55,919 bases of DNA from Aestuariivita boseongensis (GCF_001262635.1 NZ_JXYH01000025.1:1-55919); one strand, 5' to 3'; positions 24,828-33,835 are shown, counted from the stretch's first letter. Notes: generated by a model not told the origin, from the letters alone. A program made the numbers and translations.

Positions 24828-26811
24828 CCCCGTCGATCTGCAGCAGCCTGTCTCCGGCGGTGACCTGCAAACCCTGCGCCGCGTCGACCGCCGCCACGAC
24901 ACCGTCCATGTCGGCGCGGATCTCATGCTGCATCTTCATCGCCTCGATCACCGCCAGCACATCGCCCTTGGCGACCTTTGCGCCGACGGCGACGGAAACC
25001 TCCAGCACCAGACCGGGCATCGGGGCCGCGATGATCCCGCTGCCGGCGGCGTCTTCCGCGGAAGCCGCCAGCGCGATCTGGTTTTGAAAGTCATGGACTC
25101 TCCCGTCGCGCGACAAGGTGATCGCGCCCCCGTCCTGCCAAATGTATCCCATGGAGCGGGATTTTCCATCCAGCCGCACTGTGCAGCGGGTGTCGGTGAG
25201 GGTCAGCACCTCGATCATATGCCGCGTTTCGCCTGCCTCGATCCGCAAAAGCCCGTCTTTATCTGGTGTCACTGTCACGTCAAAGCGCGTGTCGCCCGCG
25301 CCCATCACGAACCGGGTGGGCATTGGCCCACCGCTGGCCCAGTTGAGAAGCTCTGCCGGGACGCCCAGGCTGGCTGCGTGATGCGTGTCGCGTTCCAGCC
25401 GATAAAGCAGGGCCGCGGCGCAAGCGGCGTCTTGCAGCGTCGCCTCAGGCGCGGCGCGGCGGGCTTTCGGGAACTGTTCATCGATAAAGGCGGTGGTGGC
25501 CTGACCGTCGACAAAGGCGGTGTCCTCCAGCACGTCGATCAGGAAGCGCTGGTTGGTGGTCAGACCGATCAGCAGGCTGTCTTTCAACCCGCCCACCAGC
25601 TGGCGTCGCGCGGCCTCGCGGTCAGGACCCCAGGCGATCATCTTGCCGATCATCGGGTCGTAGAAGGGTGAGATCTCTTGCCCCGTCTCGACGCCCATAT
25701 CGAAACGCAACCCATCTGAATGGGCCGGTTCCCAAAGGCGAATATGCCCGGTGCGAGGCAGGAAGTTCTTTGCCGGATCCTCGGCGTAAAGCCGGACCTC
25801 GATGGCGTGGCCGTTCAGGCGGATGTCGTCCTGCGTCAGCCCCAGCGGGCGGCCTTCGGCCACGCGCAACTGCAACTCGACCAGGTCGAGGCCAGTCACC
25901 AGTTCGGTGACGGGATGTTCCACCTGCAGGCGAGTGTTCATCTCAAGGAAATAGAACTGCCCGTCATCGCCCAGCAGGAACTCCACCGTGCCTGCGCCGC
26001 GATACCCGATGGCGCAGGCGGCCTCTACCGCAGCGGCGCCCATATCGGCGCGTAGTTTGGGCGTCATCACGGGGCAGGGGGCCTCTTCGACCACCTTCTG
26101 GTGCCGGCGCTGTACCGAGCAATCGCGTTCGCCCATATGAACGGTGGTGCCATGGTCATCGGCAAAGACCTGCACCTCCACATGGCGGGGCCGCAGGATC
26201 GCCTTTTCCAGGATCAACTCGCCCGAACCGAAGGCGTTTTCCGCCTCCGACGCGGCGGCGCTGAGCGCCTTGGGCAGCGTTTTCAGATCCTCCACCAGCC
26301 GCATGCCCCGGCCGCCACCGCCCGCTGCCGCCTTGACCATGAGCGGCGCGCCGATCTTTTCGGCTGCGGCCAGAAGGGCGGCTTCGGACTGGTCTTCACC
26401 CTCGTATCCCGGCACGCAAGGAACGCCCGCGGCCAGCATGCGCCGCTTGGCCTCGGCCTTGTTGCCCATCAGCGCGATGGCCTCGGCGGGCGGGCCGATG
26501 AAGACCAGCCCGGCGTCATCGCAGGCGCGGGCGAACTCGGCGCTTTCCGACAGGAAGCCATAGCCGGGGTGGATCGCCTCGGCCCCAAGCTCTTTCGCGG
26601 CTTTGAGAATGGCCTCGATCGACAAATAGCTTTGCGTGGCGGGGGCCGGGCCGATGCAGGCCGCGTCATCGGCTGCGCGTACATGCGGTGCGCCCGCGTC
26701 GGCCTCGGAATAAACGGCCAGCGTGCGATAGCCCATCGCGCGGGCGGTGCGGATGACGCGCAGGGCGATCTCGCCCCGGTTGGCGACGAGGATGGAGGAG
26801 AAACGGCTCAT
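24820..26811 (-). CDS. Biotin carboxylase with carrier domain (acyl-CoA carboxylase alpha subunit)
   Basis: This 663-residue enzyme has an N-terminal biotin carboxylase domain (FSSILVANRGEIALRVIRTA), an ATP-grasp with the glycine loop VKAAAGGGGRGMRLV, the biotin carboxylase signature RDCSVQRRHQKVVEEAPCP, and EMNTRLQVEHPVTE. A linker follows, then a C-terminal biotinyl domain with VIEAMKMQHEIRADMDG (Lys626). The architecture matches the alpha subunits of methylcrotonyl-, geranyl- and propionyl-CoA carboxylases. It is flanked upstream by the crotonase (4-bp overlap) and downstream by a carboxyltransferase (8-bp overlap). In the atu analogy it corresponds to AtuF; sequence alone does not separate it from LiuD. 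Confidence 0.92.
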   Translation of the reverse strand: MSRFSSILVANRGEIALRVIRTARAMGYRTLAVYSEADAGAPHVRAADDAACIGPAPATQSYLSIEAILKAAKELGAEAIHPGYGFLSESAEFARACDDAGLVFIGPPAEAIALMGNKAEAKRRMLAAGVPCVPGYEGEDQSEAALLAAAEKIGAPLMVKAAAGGGGRGMRLVEDLKTLPKALSAAASEAENAFGSGELILEKAILRPRHVEVQVFADDHGTTVHMGERDCSVQRRHQKVVEEAPCPVMTPKLRADMGAAAVEAACAIGYRGAGTVEFLLGDDGQFYFLEMNTRLQVEHPVTELVTGLDLVELQLRVAEGRPLGLTQDDIRLNGHAIEVRLYAEDPAKNFLPRTGHIRLWEPAHSDGLRFDMGVETGQEISPFYDPMIGKMIAWGPDREAARRQLVGGLKDSLLIGLTTNQRFLIDVLEDTAFVDGQATTAFIDEQFPKARRAAPEATLQDAACAAALLYRLERDTHHAASLGVPAELLNWASGGPMPTRFVMGAGDTRFDVTVTPDKDGLLRIEAGETRHMIEVLTLTDTRCTVRLDGKSRSMGYIWQDGGAITLSRDGRVHDFQNQIALAASAEDAAGSGIIAAPMPGLVLEVSVAVGAKVAKGDVLAVIEAMKMQHEIRADMDGVVAAVDAAQGLQVTAGDRLLQIDGDG

Positions 26812-27623
26812 GCCTGATCCTCCGGCGCGCGGGCCCAGGAGGGCGGGCGTTTTTCAAAGAACGAGGCGATGCCTTCGCGGCCTTCCTCAGACAGGATGCA
26901 CCCGGCAAAGGCGCGGGCGGCGGTGGCGATGCCGGCGTCCTTATCATCGGCCTGACCCAGCAGGATGTCCTTGGTCACGGCCACGGCGCCGGGGGCGCAG
27001 CGGCGCAGCGCCTCGCGCAGCTTGGCTTCTTCGGCGTCCAGCGCCTCGGCATCCGCAACCACGGTGCTGACGAGGCCCAGTTTACCGGCGTCCAAACCGG
27101 TAAAGCGCGGGGCGGTCAGCATCAGTTGGCGCGCCTTGGCCAGGCCGACCCGTGCGCGCACGTAAGGTGCGATTTGGGCCGGTGGGATGCCCAGCGTGGT
27201 TTCGGTGAGGGCAAAGGCCGCGTCCTCGGTCGCGACGGAGATATCGCAGGCGCACATCAGCCCCAGCCCACCGGCCATCGCGCCGCCTTCGACCAGCGCG
27301 ACCGTGACCTGAGGCATCCGATCCAGCAGGTGAAAAAGCGTGCCTGCCGCGCGGCTGGCGGCCTCGATATCGGCGCGGTCGGGCGGGCCGCTTTGGAAAT
27401 CGGCCTTGGATTCCGCCAGATCGCCCCCGGCGCAGAACCATCCGCCATTGCCGCGCAGGGTGATGCCGCGCACGGTGCGATCTTCGCGCAGAGCCAGCAG
27501 CGCCTCGGTCAACTCAGACGTCATCTGCCGGGTCATGGCATTGCGCCGTTCGGGACGGTTCAGGCGGAGGGTCATCCAGTGACCATCCCGGATCAATTCT
27601 ATGGTTTGAGGGGTGTTTTTCAT
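26808..27623 (-). CDS. Enoyl-CoA hydratase (crotonase family; AtuE/LiuC-like position)
   Basis: This crotonase has about 271 residues, starting MKNTPQTIELIRDGHW. It shows the CoA-binding GGWFCAGGDLAESK loop, the EGGAMAGGLGLMCACDISVA oxyanion-hole region and ALTETTLGIPPAQIAPYV. It lies between the carboxyltransferase (27635) and biotin carboxylase (24820) genes. That is the order found for the methylglutaconyl- or isohexenylglutaconyl-CoA hydratase in leucine and terpene operons. A GTG at 27638 is in frame, but the ATG at 27623 has AGGGGG six bases upstream and is preferred. The hydrated substrate is inferred from context only. Confidence 0.88.
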   Translation of the reverse strand: MKNTPQTIELIRDGHWMTLRLNRPERRNAMTRQMTSELTEALLALREDRTVRGITLRGNGGWFCAGGDLAESKADFQSGPPDRADIEAASRAAGTLFHLLDRMPQVTVALVEGGAMAGGLGLMCACDISVATEDAAFALTETTLGIPPAQIAPYVRARVGLAKARQLMLTAPRFTGLDAGKLGLVSTVVADAEALDAEEAKLREALRRCAPGAVAVTKDILLGQADDKDAGIATAARAFAGCILSEEGREGIASFFEKRPPSWARAPEDQA

Positions 27624-27634
27624 GCCTGTCCCCC

Positions 27635-29257
27635 TCACATCCGCGCCACGCCAAAGGCGTTGGGGCGCACGGTCCGCCGCCGCGCCTCGGCGCAGGTTTC
27701 CAGCGCAAAGCCCAGAACCTTGCGGGTGTCGCGCGGGTCGATGATGCCCTGATCCAGCATCCGCCCCGAGGTATAAAGCGCATCCGATTGGCCGTCGAAA
27801 TGGGCGATCAGGCGCTCTTTCTGCTGGGTGAGCTGGTCTTCATCCACCTCAACGCCGCGCCTTGCCGCACTGCCACGCGCCACCTGATCCATGGTCAGGG
27901 CGGCCTGCTGGCCGCCCATCACGCCGGTGGTGGCGTTGGGCCAGGAAAACAGGAAATCCGGCGCGAATCCCACGCCCGACATCCCGTAATTGCCTGCGCC
28001 GAAGCTGGCCCCGATATAGAGGGTGATCCGCGGCACCCGCAGGTTGGACACCGCCTGGATCATCTTGGCGCCATGTTTGATCATGCCCGCGCGCTCATAA
28101 TCGCGGCCCACCATGTAGCCGGTTGTGTTCGACAGGAAAATCACCGGCATATCGGCCTGATCGCAAAGCTGGAAGAACTGCGCCGCTTTGGTGGCGCCGT
28201 TGGGGTCGATCGGGCCGTTATTGCCGACGATCCCGCAAGCCCGGCCAAAAAGGGCTGCCTGCACGCAAACGGTGGAGGCGCCATAGCGCGGCTTGAACTC
28301 TTCAAAGACGGACCCGTCCACGATCCGCGCGATCACCTCACGCACGTCATAGCTTTTGCGATAATCCACCGGCACCAGCCCCGCGATCTCATCCGGGTCG
28401 AGCGTGGGGGGATCATAGGCGCGCATGGAGCCGGGCGCGGAGTTTTTGTTCCAATCCAGCCGCTTGACCAGATTGCGCGCGATCAGCAGGGCGTGGGCAT
28501 CGTCCTCGGCGCTGTATTCCACAAGGCCCGAGACGGTGGCGTGCATTTCGGTGCCGGCCAGATCTTCCTCATTGGTTTCCTCACCGGTTGCGGCGCGGAC
28601 AAGCGCAGCGGCGGCCAGGGAGGCCCGCCCGCGCCCTTTGACGGAGATCACATAGTCGCTGAGCCCCGGCATATAGGCCCCCCCGGCTGTTGCGGGGCCG
28701 TGCAGGACGGCGATTGTCGGAATGCCCGTCGCGCTCAGCTGTGCCAGTTTGCAGAACATGCGGCCCGCAAAGGCCCAGCTTTCAACGGCATATTGCAACA
28801 GATCCGCGCCCGCGCTTTCCACCAGATGCACGAAGGGCAGTTTGTACCGCATCGCGATATCCAGGCAGGCCTGAAATTTGTCCGAGGTCTTGGCCACGGC
28901 AGAGCCTGCCGCAATGCCGCTGTCATCCACGAAGATCACGCAGCGGGTGCCGTTGATGAACCCGATGCCCGACAGTGCGCTTGCGCCGGGGATGGATGCG
29001 TCCCGATCAGCGGTGTCCACAAGGTAATTGGCCAGCGCGTAAAGCTCCAGATAGGGCATGCCGGGATCCAACAGGCGGTGTAACCGTTCGCGCGGGGTCA
29101 GCTGACCGCGTTCGTCAAAGCGCGGGCGGCGGCGTTCGGAGAGGGCGGCTGCGCGGGCTTTCAGGTCGTGCACCTTGTCCATCAGCGCCAGCATGTCGGC
29201 GCGGTTGCGCTGGAAGGCGTCGGACTTGGGGTCAATAATGGTGGTAAAGGGGGTCAC
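27635..29257 (-). CDS. Acyl-CoA carboxylase carboxyltransferase subunit (geranyl/methylcrotonyl-CoA type)
   Basis: This 540-residue beta subunit has LTPRERLHRLLDPGMPYLEL, the GASALSGIGFINGTRCVIF biotin-binding half, LLQYAVESWAFAGRMF, SNTTGYMVGRDYERAGMIKHG and the C-terminal FGAGNYGMSGVGFAPDFLFSW. The SNTTG-MVG stretch is typical of methylcrotonyl- and geranyl-CoA carboxylase beta subunits. Its place directly after an AtuA-type gene favours the geranyl type. The residue that widens the pocket in geranyl-CoA carboxylases cannot be assigned without an alignment. It overlaps the AtuA-like gene by 4 bp and pairs naturally with the biotin carboxylase at 24820. Confidence 0.9.
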   Translation of the reverse strand: MTPFTTIIDPKSDAFQRNRADMLALMDKVHDLKARAAALSERRRPRFDERGQLTPRERLHRLLDPGMPYLELYALANYLVDTADRDASIPGASALSGIGFINGTRCVIFVDDSGIAAGSAVAKTSDKFQACLDIAMRYKLPFVHLVESAGADLLQYAVESWAFAGRMFCKLAQLSATGIPTIAVLHGPATAGGAYMPGLSDYVISVKGRGRASLAAAALVRAATGEETNEEDLAGTEMHATVSGLVEYSAEDDAHALLIARNLVKRLDWNKNSAPGSMRAYDPPTLDPDEIAGLVPVDYRKSYDVREVIARIVDGSVFEEFKPRYGASTVCVQAALFGRACGIVGNNGPIDPNGATKAAQFFQLCDQADMPVIFLSNTTGYMVGRDYERAGMIKHGAKMIQAVSNLRVPRITLYIGASFGAGNYGMSGVGFAPDFLFSWPNATTGVMGGQQAALTMDQVARGSAARRGVEVDEDQLTQQKERLIAHFDGQSDALYTSGRMLDQGIIDPRDTRKVLGFALETCAEARRRTVRPNAFGVARM

Positions 29258-31044
29258 GACAGAGCCTCCAAAAGCGATCTGGGCACCGTCACCGGCGTTT
29301 GCAAAAGGATCTGGGCAAAGCCTTTGCCCAAGGCATCGTTGCGCAGGCTTGCCACGCCGCCGCCGCCCAGAGCACGGGTCAGAACCACGTTCATGGCGTT
29401 GCAGCCGGGCAGGAGATAGCGCGTGACCTCTCCCTCCAGAACATGCGCGAAGCGGTCTTGGAGGGTTGTTTCGTCCAGGCTGTGCCAGATGTGGGGCAGG
29501 GCGTCGGGCGTCCGCGCGATGATGCCGATATTGGCGCTGTCACCCTTGTCGCCGCTGCGCCCCCAGGCCAGCCTTTCCAGCGGCACGGTGACCGGATCGA
29601 CAGGTGCGAGCGGGCGGTTTGGCGGCGTCGGGCGGGTGAGCGTATCGGGGTCAAAGGCCTGACCCTCCGCCACGGCGCAGGGCAGGCGAGTGTTACCAAG
29701 GTCAATCTCGACCGGCACATTCGCCTTGGGCAAAAGGAAGGAAAAGAGCCGGACCAGCGGCGAGGGCCGCGCCCGCGTGCCAAAAAAACCCGAAAGCCCC
29801 GGAGGCGCGGAGAGACCCATCCCCGAGGCCGCGCGCAACAGTACGTCCAATCCGCGTTTGTCGGGATGGCGGGCGGCGTATTTGACGACGACCTCGGTTG
29901 CCTCCCCCGCCATGGCCGCATTGCCGGTCTGACTGCCCGCGCCAAGGATCTCGACACTGGTTTCGGTGAAATCGGCAAGGTTCATCCGCCGCAGCGCCAT
30001 GCGGGCCCGCGAAAACACCGCGTCGCAAAAGGCCTGCGCCTTGGCGGCGGCGTCGCTGCCATAAAACGTCGCGGTGCTGCCCACGCGCCAGCCATCCAGA
30101 TAGGTGGCCGAGACCTTGTAGTCGGTGGTTGGCGGGGTGCCGCGGGCCCCGGTCAGGCGCACCCGGTTTTCGGCGACTGGCGTCAGCGTTACGGCAGAGA
30201 CATCGCAGATCACGTCCGGCACGACATAGGCCTGAGGGTCGCCGATTTCGTACAGCATCTGCTCGGCCACGGTGCCGACCGAAACGAGCCCACCGGTGTC
30301 ATCGGGCTTGGTGATCTCGATCGTGCCATCGGCGGAGATGTCGCAGATCGGATAGCCGATGCGATCCAGGCTGTCGGCCACCAGATGCCAGTCGGTAAAG
30401 TTGCCCCCCGTCGCTTGCGTGCCGCATTCGAGGATATGGCCGGCCAGGGTGCCCGCGGCCAGGTGGTCATGATCATCCGCGCCCCAGCCGAAGGCATGGA
30501 TGCAGGCCCCCAGCGTCACGGCGCTGTCCACACAGCGCCCGGTGATGACGATATCCGCGCCGGCCTCTAGCGCCCCGGCGATGGGGAAGGCCCCGAGATA
30601 GGCGTTGATGGAAAAGACCGCCTCCGCATCGGGGAAGGGCGCGCCGGTGAACATCTCTTGCGGGGACAGCATGGGCGCGTGCTCTGTCAGGTCATCGCCC
30701 AGCACCACGGCTACGGTCAGGTCCAGCCCCATTTCGGCAACCATCGCGCGGACCGCCGCAGCACAGGCCTGCGGGTTCACGCCGCCCGCGTTCGAAATCA
30801 CCCGCACCTTCTGGCGCGAGATCTCGGGCAGGGTCTGGCGCATCACCACATCGACAAAATCGCGGGCATAGCCCTGATCAGGGTCCTTGGCCCGGGCGCG
30901 CGCCATGATCGACAGCGTCACCTCGGCCAGATAGTCGAAGACCAGATAATCCAGTTCGCCGGCATCCAGCAGTTGCGCCGCCGCCGTGGGGTCATCGCCC
31001 CAATAGCCGCTCGCGCCGCCGATCCTGATCACTCCCTCGCGCAT
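29254..31044 (-). CDS. Acyclic terpene utilisation AtuA-family protein
   Basis: This 596-residue protein begins MREGVIRIGGASGYWGDDP. Residues 1 to about 450 form the AtuA (DUF1446) domain, with the conserved LDYLVFDYLAEVTLSIMAR and VRVISNAGGVNPQACA stretches. After a linker, residues from about 490 form the small AtuA-like ferredoxin-fold domain (LERLAWGRSGDKGDSANIGI). In Pseudomonas, AtuA is needed for growth on citronellol and geraniol, but its reaction is not established. It is the first gene of the reverse-strand carboxylase operon. Its coupling to carboxyltransferase, crotonase and biotin carboxylase is the strongest pointer to an isoprenoid-type substrate. Confidence 0.9.
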   Translation of the reverse strand: MREGVIRIGGASGYWGDDPTAAAQLLDAGELDYLVFDYLAEVTLSIMARARAKDPDQGYARDFVDVVMRQTLPEISRQKVRVISNAGGVNPQACAAAVRAMVAEMGLDLTVAVVLGDDLTEHAPMLSPQEMFTGAPFPDAEAVFSINAYLGAFPIAGALEAGADIVITGRCVDSAVTLGACIHAFGWGADDHDHLAAGTLAGHILECGTQATGGNFTDWHLVADSLDRIGYPICDISADGTIEITKPDDTGGLVSVGTVAEQMLYEIGDPQAYVVPDVICDVSAVTLTPVAENRVRLTGARGTPPTTDYKVSATYLDGWRVGSTATFYGSDAAAKAQAFCDAVFSRARMALRRMNLADFTETSVEILGAGSQTGNAAMAGEATEVVVKYAARHPDKRGLDVLLRAASGMGLSAPPGLSGFFGTRARPSPLVRLFSFLLPKANVPVEIDLGNTRLPCAVAEGQAFDPDTLTRPTPPNRPLAPVDPVTVPLERLAWGRSGDKGDSANIGIIARTPDALPHIWHSLDETTLQDRFAHVLEGEVTRYLLPGCNAMNVVLTRALGGGGVASLRNDALGKGFAQILLQTPVTVPRSLLEALS

Positions 31045-31086
31045 CCCCTGAACCGTCTCCCCTCGGTAATCGGTATTGCGTCAGGA

Positions 31087-31127
31087 CTGAAATGAAAGCA
31101 TATTCAGTATAGATGAATCAAGTTCAT
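31087..31127. promoter_or_regulatory. Cluster of TGAA/TTCA inverted repeats between the atuA-like operon and tetR
   Basis: The divergent promoter region contains overlapping inverted repeats: CTGAA (31087-31091) with TTCAG (31103-31107), ATTCA (31102-31106) with TGAAT (31114-31118), and ATGAA (31113-31117) with TTCAT (31123-31127). Such nested dyads are typical binding targets of TetR regulators. The adjacent TetR gene at 31143 is the obvious candidate, controlling both directions. The in-frame ATG at 31113 lies inside these repeats and is unlikely to be the tetR start. Confidence 0.5.
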
Positions 31128-31142
31128 TTTTTTGGAGCCCCC

Positions 31143-31883
31143 ATGCCCGAGGCCGCATCCAAGACCCGCCGCGAGAAAGTCGAAGAGAAGGAACGCGCCA
31201 TTCTTGCCGCCACACGGGCGGTGTTTCGCGACAAGGGGCCGGAGGATGCCAAGATCACGGCGATTGCGCAGGCGGCCAACCTCGCCGAAGGCACGGTGTA
31301 TCTTTATTTCAAGAACAAGCAGGCGTTGCTTATGGCGGCGGTCAGTGAGTTTTACGCGGAACTGACACAGGACGCGGAAGCCGCTGTGCGGGCCGCGCAT
31401 GAGACCGAGGGGCGACTGACAGCGCTGGCGCAGCTGCATTTCAGCCGGGTGCTGGATGAATGGCCCCTGATTGCCGAGGCGATGGGGCCGTATCTGCCGT
31501 CGCCCGAATACCGCGAAACCGAAGCCTATGCGCTGAACAGGCGCTATGTTGCGGTTTTTGACGGGGTCATTCGCGATGGCGTATCGCGCGGCGAAATCCG
31601 CGCCGATGTCTCGGTGGCGGTGATGCGCGACGCCTTCTATGGCGGGTTGGAGCATTTTGCGCGGAGCGCGCGGCTGCGCGACTCCCTACCCGACACACAG
31701 GCCGAGGTGGCCCAGTTCCTGACGGTGTTTACGGCGGGCATCATGGACCGTCCGTCGGCGGGTGTTCTGGACGGCGCGCGCGTGATCCGGCGACTGCAGG
31801 GTGTGATCACTGATATCGAAGACCAGTTGCGCGCAGGCCAGCAGGATGATGTAGAGATGCAAGACGGGGAGGGTACGCAATGA
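31143..31883 (+). CDS. TetR-family regulator of the carboxylase module (AtuR-like position)
   Basis: This regulator has about 246 residues, starting MPEAASKTRREKVEEKERAI. The helix-turn-helix domain is clear: DAKITAIAQAANLAEGTVYLYF, then KNKQALLMAAVSEFY. The rest is the helical ligand-binding and dimer domain. An upstream ATG at 31113 lies within the operator-like repeats; the ATG at 31143 follows TTTGGAG and is preferred. It overlaps the SDR gene start by 4 bp, so it is cotranscribed with the dehydrogenases it probably controls, and it is divergent from the atuA-like operon. The position matches atuR or liuR-type regulators; the effector is probably an acyl-CoA (inference). Confidence 0.9.
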   Translation: MPEAASKTRREKVEEKERAILAATRAVFRDKGPEDAKITAIAQAANLAEGTVYLYFKNKQALLMAAVSEFYAELTQDAEAAVRAAHETEGRLTALAQLHFSRVLDEWPLIAEAMGPYLPSPEYRETEAYALNRRYVAVFDGVIRDGVSRGEIRADVSVAVMRDAFYGGLEHFARSARLRDSLPDTQAEVAQFLTVFTAGIMDRPSAGVLDGARVIRRLQGVITDIEDQLRAGQQDDVEMQDGEGTQ

Positions 31884-32641
31884 AGATCGACGGACAGGCC
31901 GCCATTGTCACAGGCGGCGCATCGGGCTTGGGTGGGACCACGGCAGAGAAGCTGGCCGCCTCGGGCGCCAAGGTCGCCATATTCGACATGAATGTTGAGA
32001 AAGGCGAGGCGCATGCCAAGGCAATCGGCGGCGCGTTTTTCAAGGTGGATGTCACCGACGCAACCGAGGTGCAGGAGGCGATTGCCGCCGCCGAGGGCTT
32101 GCACGGAAAGGCGCGCATTCTGGTGAATTGCGCCGGGATCGGACCGCCCGGCAAGGTCGTCGACCGCGACGGGCTGCCCGCGTCGCTTGAAGTCTTCAAT
32201 ACGGTGCTGAACGTGAATTTGAGCGGCTCGTTCAACGTGCTGTCGCAATTCGCCGCCGCCCTGCACAAAGCCGACCCGGTGGGAGAGGAGCGCGGCGTGA
32301 TCATCAATACTGCGTCGGTCGCGGCCTTTGACGGCCAGATCGGGCAGGCGGCCTATTCTGCGTCCAAGGGCGGGGTGGTTGGCATGACCCTGCCCATTGC
32401 GCGGGAACTGGCGCGCTATGGCATCCGGGTGATGACGATTGCGCCGGGCCTGTTCCTGACCCCGCTGCTGGAGACGCTGTCGGAGGAGATCCGCGCCTCG
32501 CTGGGTGCGCAGGTGCCGTTCCCCAGCCGGTTGGGCGATCCGGCGGAGTTTGCGCAACTTGTTGGATCGATTGTTGAAAACCCCATGCTGAACGGCGAAA
32601 CGATCCGTCTGGATGGCGCAATACGGATGGCCCCGAAATGA
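31880..32641 (+). CDS. Short-chain dehydrogenase/reductase (3-hydroxyacyl-CoA dehydrogenase type)
   Basis: This 253-residue SDR has the NAD-binding TGGASGLGG at residues 11-19, NCAGIGPP, the catalytic Ser146 (NTASVAAFDG), and Tyr159 and Lys163 (AAYSASKGG). The sequence strongly resembles HSD17B10-type 3-hydroxyacyl-CoA dehydrogenases, including the IGQAAYSASKGGVVGMTLPIARELA run and the C-terminal MLNGETIRLDGAIRM. It would oxidise a 3-hydroxy or 2-methyl-3-hydroxyacyl-CoA intermediate. It overlaps tetR and the acyl-CoA dehydrogenase gene by 4 bp each. In the atu scheme SDR genes AtuB and AtuG have comparable positions. Confidence 0.92.
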   Translation: MKIDGQAAIVTGGASGLGGTTAEKLAASGAKVAIFDMNVEKGEAHAKAIGGAFFKVDVTDATEVQEAIAAAEGLHGKARILVNCAGIGPPGKVVDRDGLPASLEVFNTVLNVNLSGSFNVLSQFAAALHKADPVGEERGVIINTASVAAFDGQIGQAAYSASKGGVVGMTLPIARELARYGIRVMTIAPGLFLTPLLETLSEEIRASLGAQVPFPSRLGDPAEFAQLVGSIVENPMLNGETIRLDGAIRMAPK

Positions 32642-33828
32642 GTTTTGCGATGGAACGCAGCGGTATCTCGGACCGTGCATTGGACCTTGCTGACCGGGTA
32701 GAGACCTTCGTGCGGGAAACCGTAGTGCCGTTCGAGCGTGATCCGCGCCTTGGCGCGCATGGTCCTTCGGAAGAGCTGTCGATGGAACTGAAGGCACTGG
32801 CGCGGGAGGCGGGCCTGATGACGCCGCATATTCTGGAGGATGGTGGCCACCTGACCCAGCGCGAAACGGCGGCGGTGCTGATCCGCTCGGGCCTGTCGCC
32901 ACTGGGGCCTCTGGCGTGCCATACCTGTGCGCCGGACGAAGGGAACATGTACCTTCTGGGCAAGGTCGCCTCGCCCGAGCTGAAAGAGCGGTTCCTGGAC
33001 CGGATGATCACTGGAGAGATCCGCTCGGCCTTTTTCATGACCGAACCGGCCGAGGATGGCGGCGCGGGATCGGACCCGTCGATGATGCTGACCACCTGCA
33101 AACCGGATGGCAATCACTGGGTCATCAATGGTCGCAAGACCTATATCACCGGTGCCGATGGGGCGGGCATGGGCATCATCATGGCCAAGGCCGAGGAAGG
33201 GGCCTGCATGTTCCTGGTCGATCTGCCGCATCCGGATGTGCGGATCGAACGGGTGATGGACACGATCGACAGCTCCATGCCTGGCGGTCATGCCGTGGTC
33301 AGCATCGACAACCTGCGCCTGCCCGCCGATCAGATGCTGGGCGAGGCGGGTGAAGGCTTCCGCTATGCGCAGGTCCGACTGGCGCCGGCGCGGCTGAGCC
33401 ATTGTATGCGTTGGCTGGGGGCCTGCATCCGCGCGCACGAGATTGCCGTGGATTACACCAACCGAAGGCAGGCTTTTGGCAAGCCACTGATCGACCACGA
33501 AGGCGTGGGCTTCATGCTGGCCGAAAACCTGATGGACCTGAAGCAGGCCGAGTTGATGGTCTATTGGTGTGCTGACGTGCTGGACAGCGGCGCGCGCGGC
33601 ACGGTCGAAAGTTCGATGGCGAAGGTGGCCGTGTCCGAGGCGCTGATGCGTGTGGCCGATCGCTGCGTGCAATGCATGGGCGGGCAGGGCGTGACCGGCG
33701 ATACCATCGTCGAACAGGTCTTTCGTGAAATCCGCGCCTTCCGCATCTATGACGGCCCGACCGAGGTGCATAAATGGAGCCTTGCCAAAAAGCTCAAGCG
33801 CGATTGGACGAAAGCTCAGGAGGGCTGA
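32638..33828 (+). CDS. Acyl-CoA dehydrogenase
   Basis: This 396-residue flavoprotein of the acyl-CoA dehydrogenase family has FMTEPAEDGGAGSDPSMML (FAD/substrate region), WVINGRKTYITGADGAG, the ETF-interaction and FAD segments RQAFGKPLIDHEGVGFML and QCMGGQGVTGD, and the C-terminal RIYDGPTEVHKWSLAKKLKRD. The DGPTEVHKW ending is typical of long- and branched-chain members. It introduces the 2,3-double bond that the carboxylase and hydratase then use; in the atu scheme this is citronellyl-CoA dehydrogenase (AtuD). It is the third gene of the tetR-SDR-ACAD operon. Confidence 0.92.
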   Translation: MSFAMERSGISDRALDLADRVETFVRETVVPFERDPRLGAHGPSEELSMELKALAREAGLMTPHILEDGGHLTQRETAAVLIRSGLSPLGPLACHTCAPDEGNMYLLGKVASPELKERFLDRMITGEIRSAFFMTEPAEDGGAGSDPSMMLTTCKPDGNHWVINGRKTYITGADGAGMGIIMAKAEEGACMFLVDLPHPDVRIERVMDTIDSSMPGGHAVVSIDNLRLPADQMLGEAGEGFRYAQVRLAPARLSHCMRWLGACIRAHEIAVDYTNRRQAFGKPLIDHEGVGFMLAENLMDLKQAELMVYWCADVLDSGARGTVESSMAKVAVSEALMRVADRCVQCMGGQGVTGDTIVEQVFREIRAFRIYDGPTEVHKWSLAKKLKRDWTKAQEG

Positions 33829-33835
33829 GCGCCTT

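Noticed and set aside
27788-29083. 431-codon forward frame opposite the carboxyltransferase
   Set aside because: Antisense artefact of GC-rich third positions; the reverse strand has carboxyltransferase signatures throughout.
31113-31142. Upstream start of the second TetR gene
   Set aside because: This ATG is inside the inverted-repeat cluster and lacks a ribosome-binding site; the ATG at 31143 follows TTTGGAG.
32416-33771. 451-codon reverse frame opposite the SDR and acyl-CoA dehydrogenase genes
   Set aside because: No recognisable domain, His/Arg-rich translation, and both forward genes have intact catalytic motifs.
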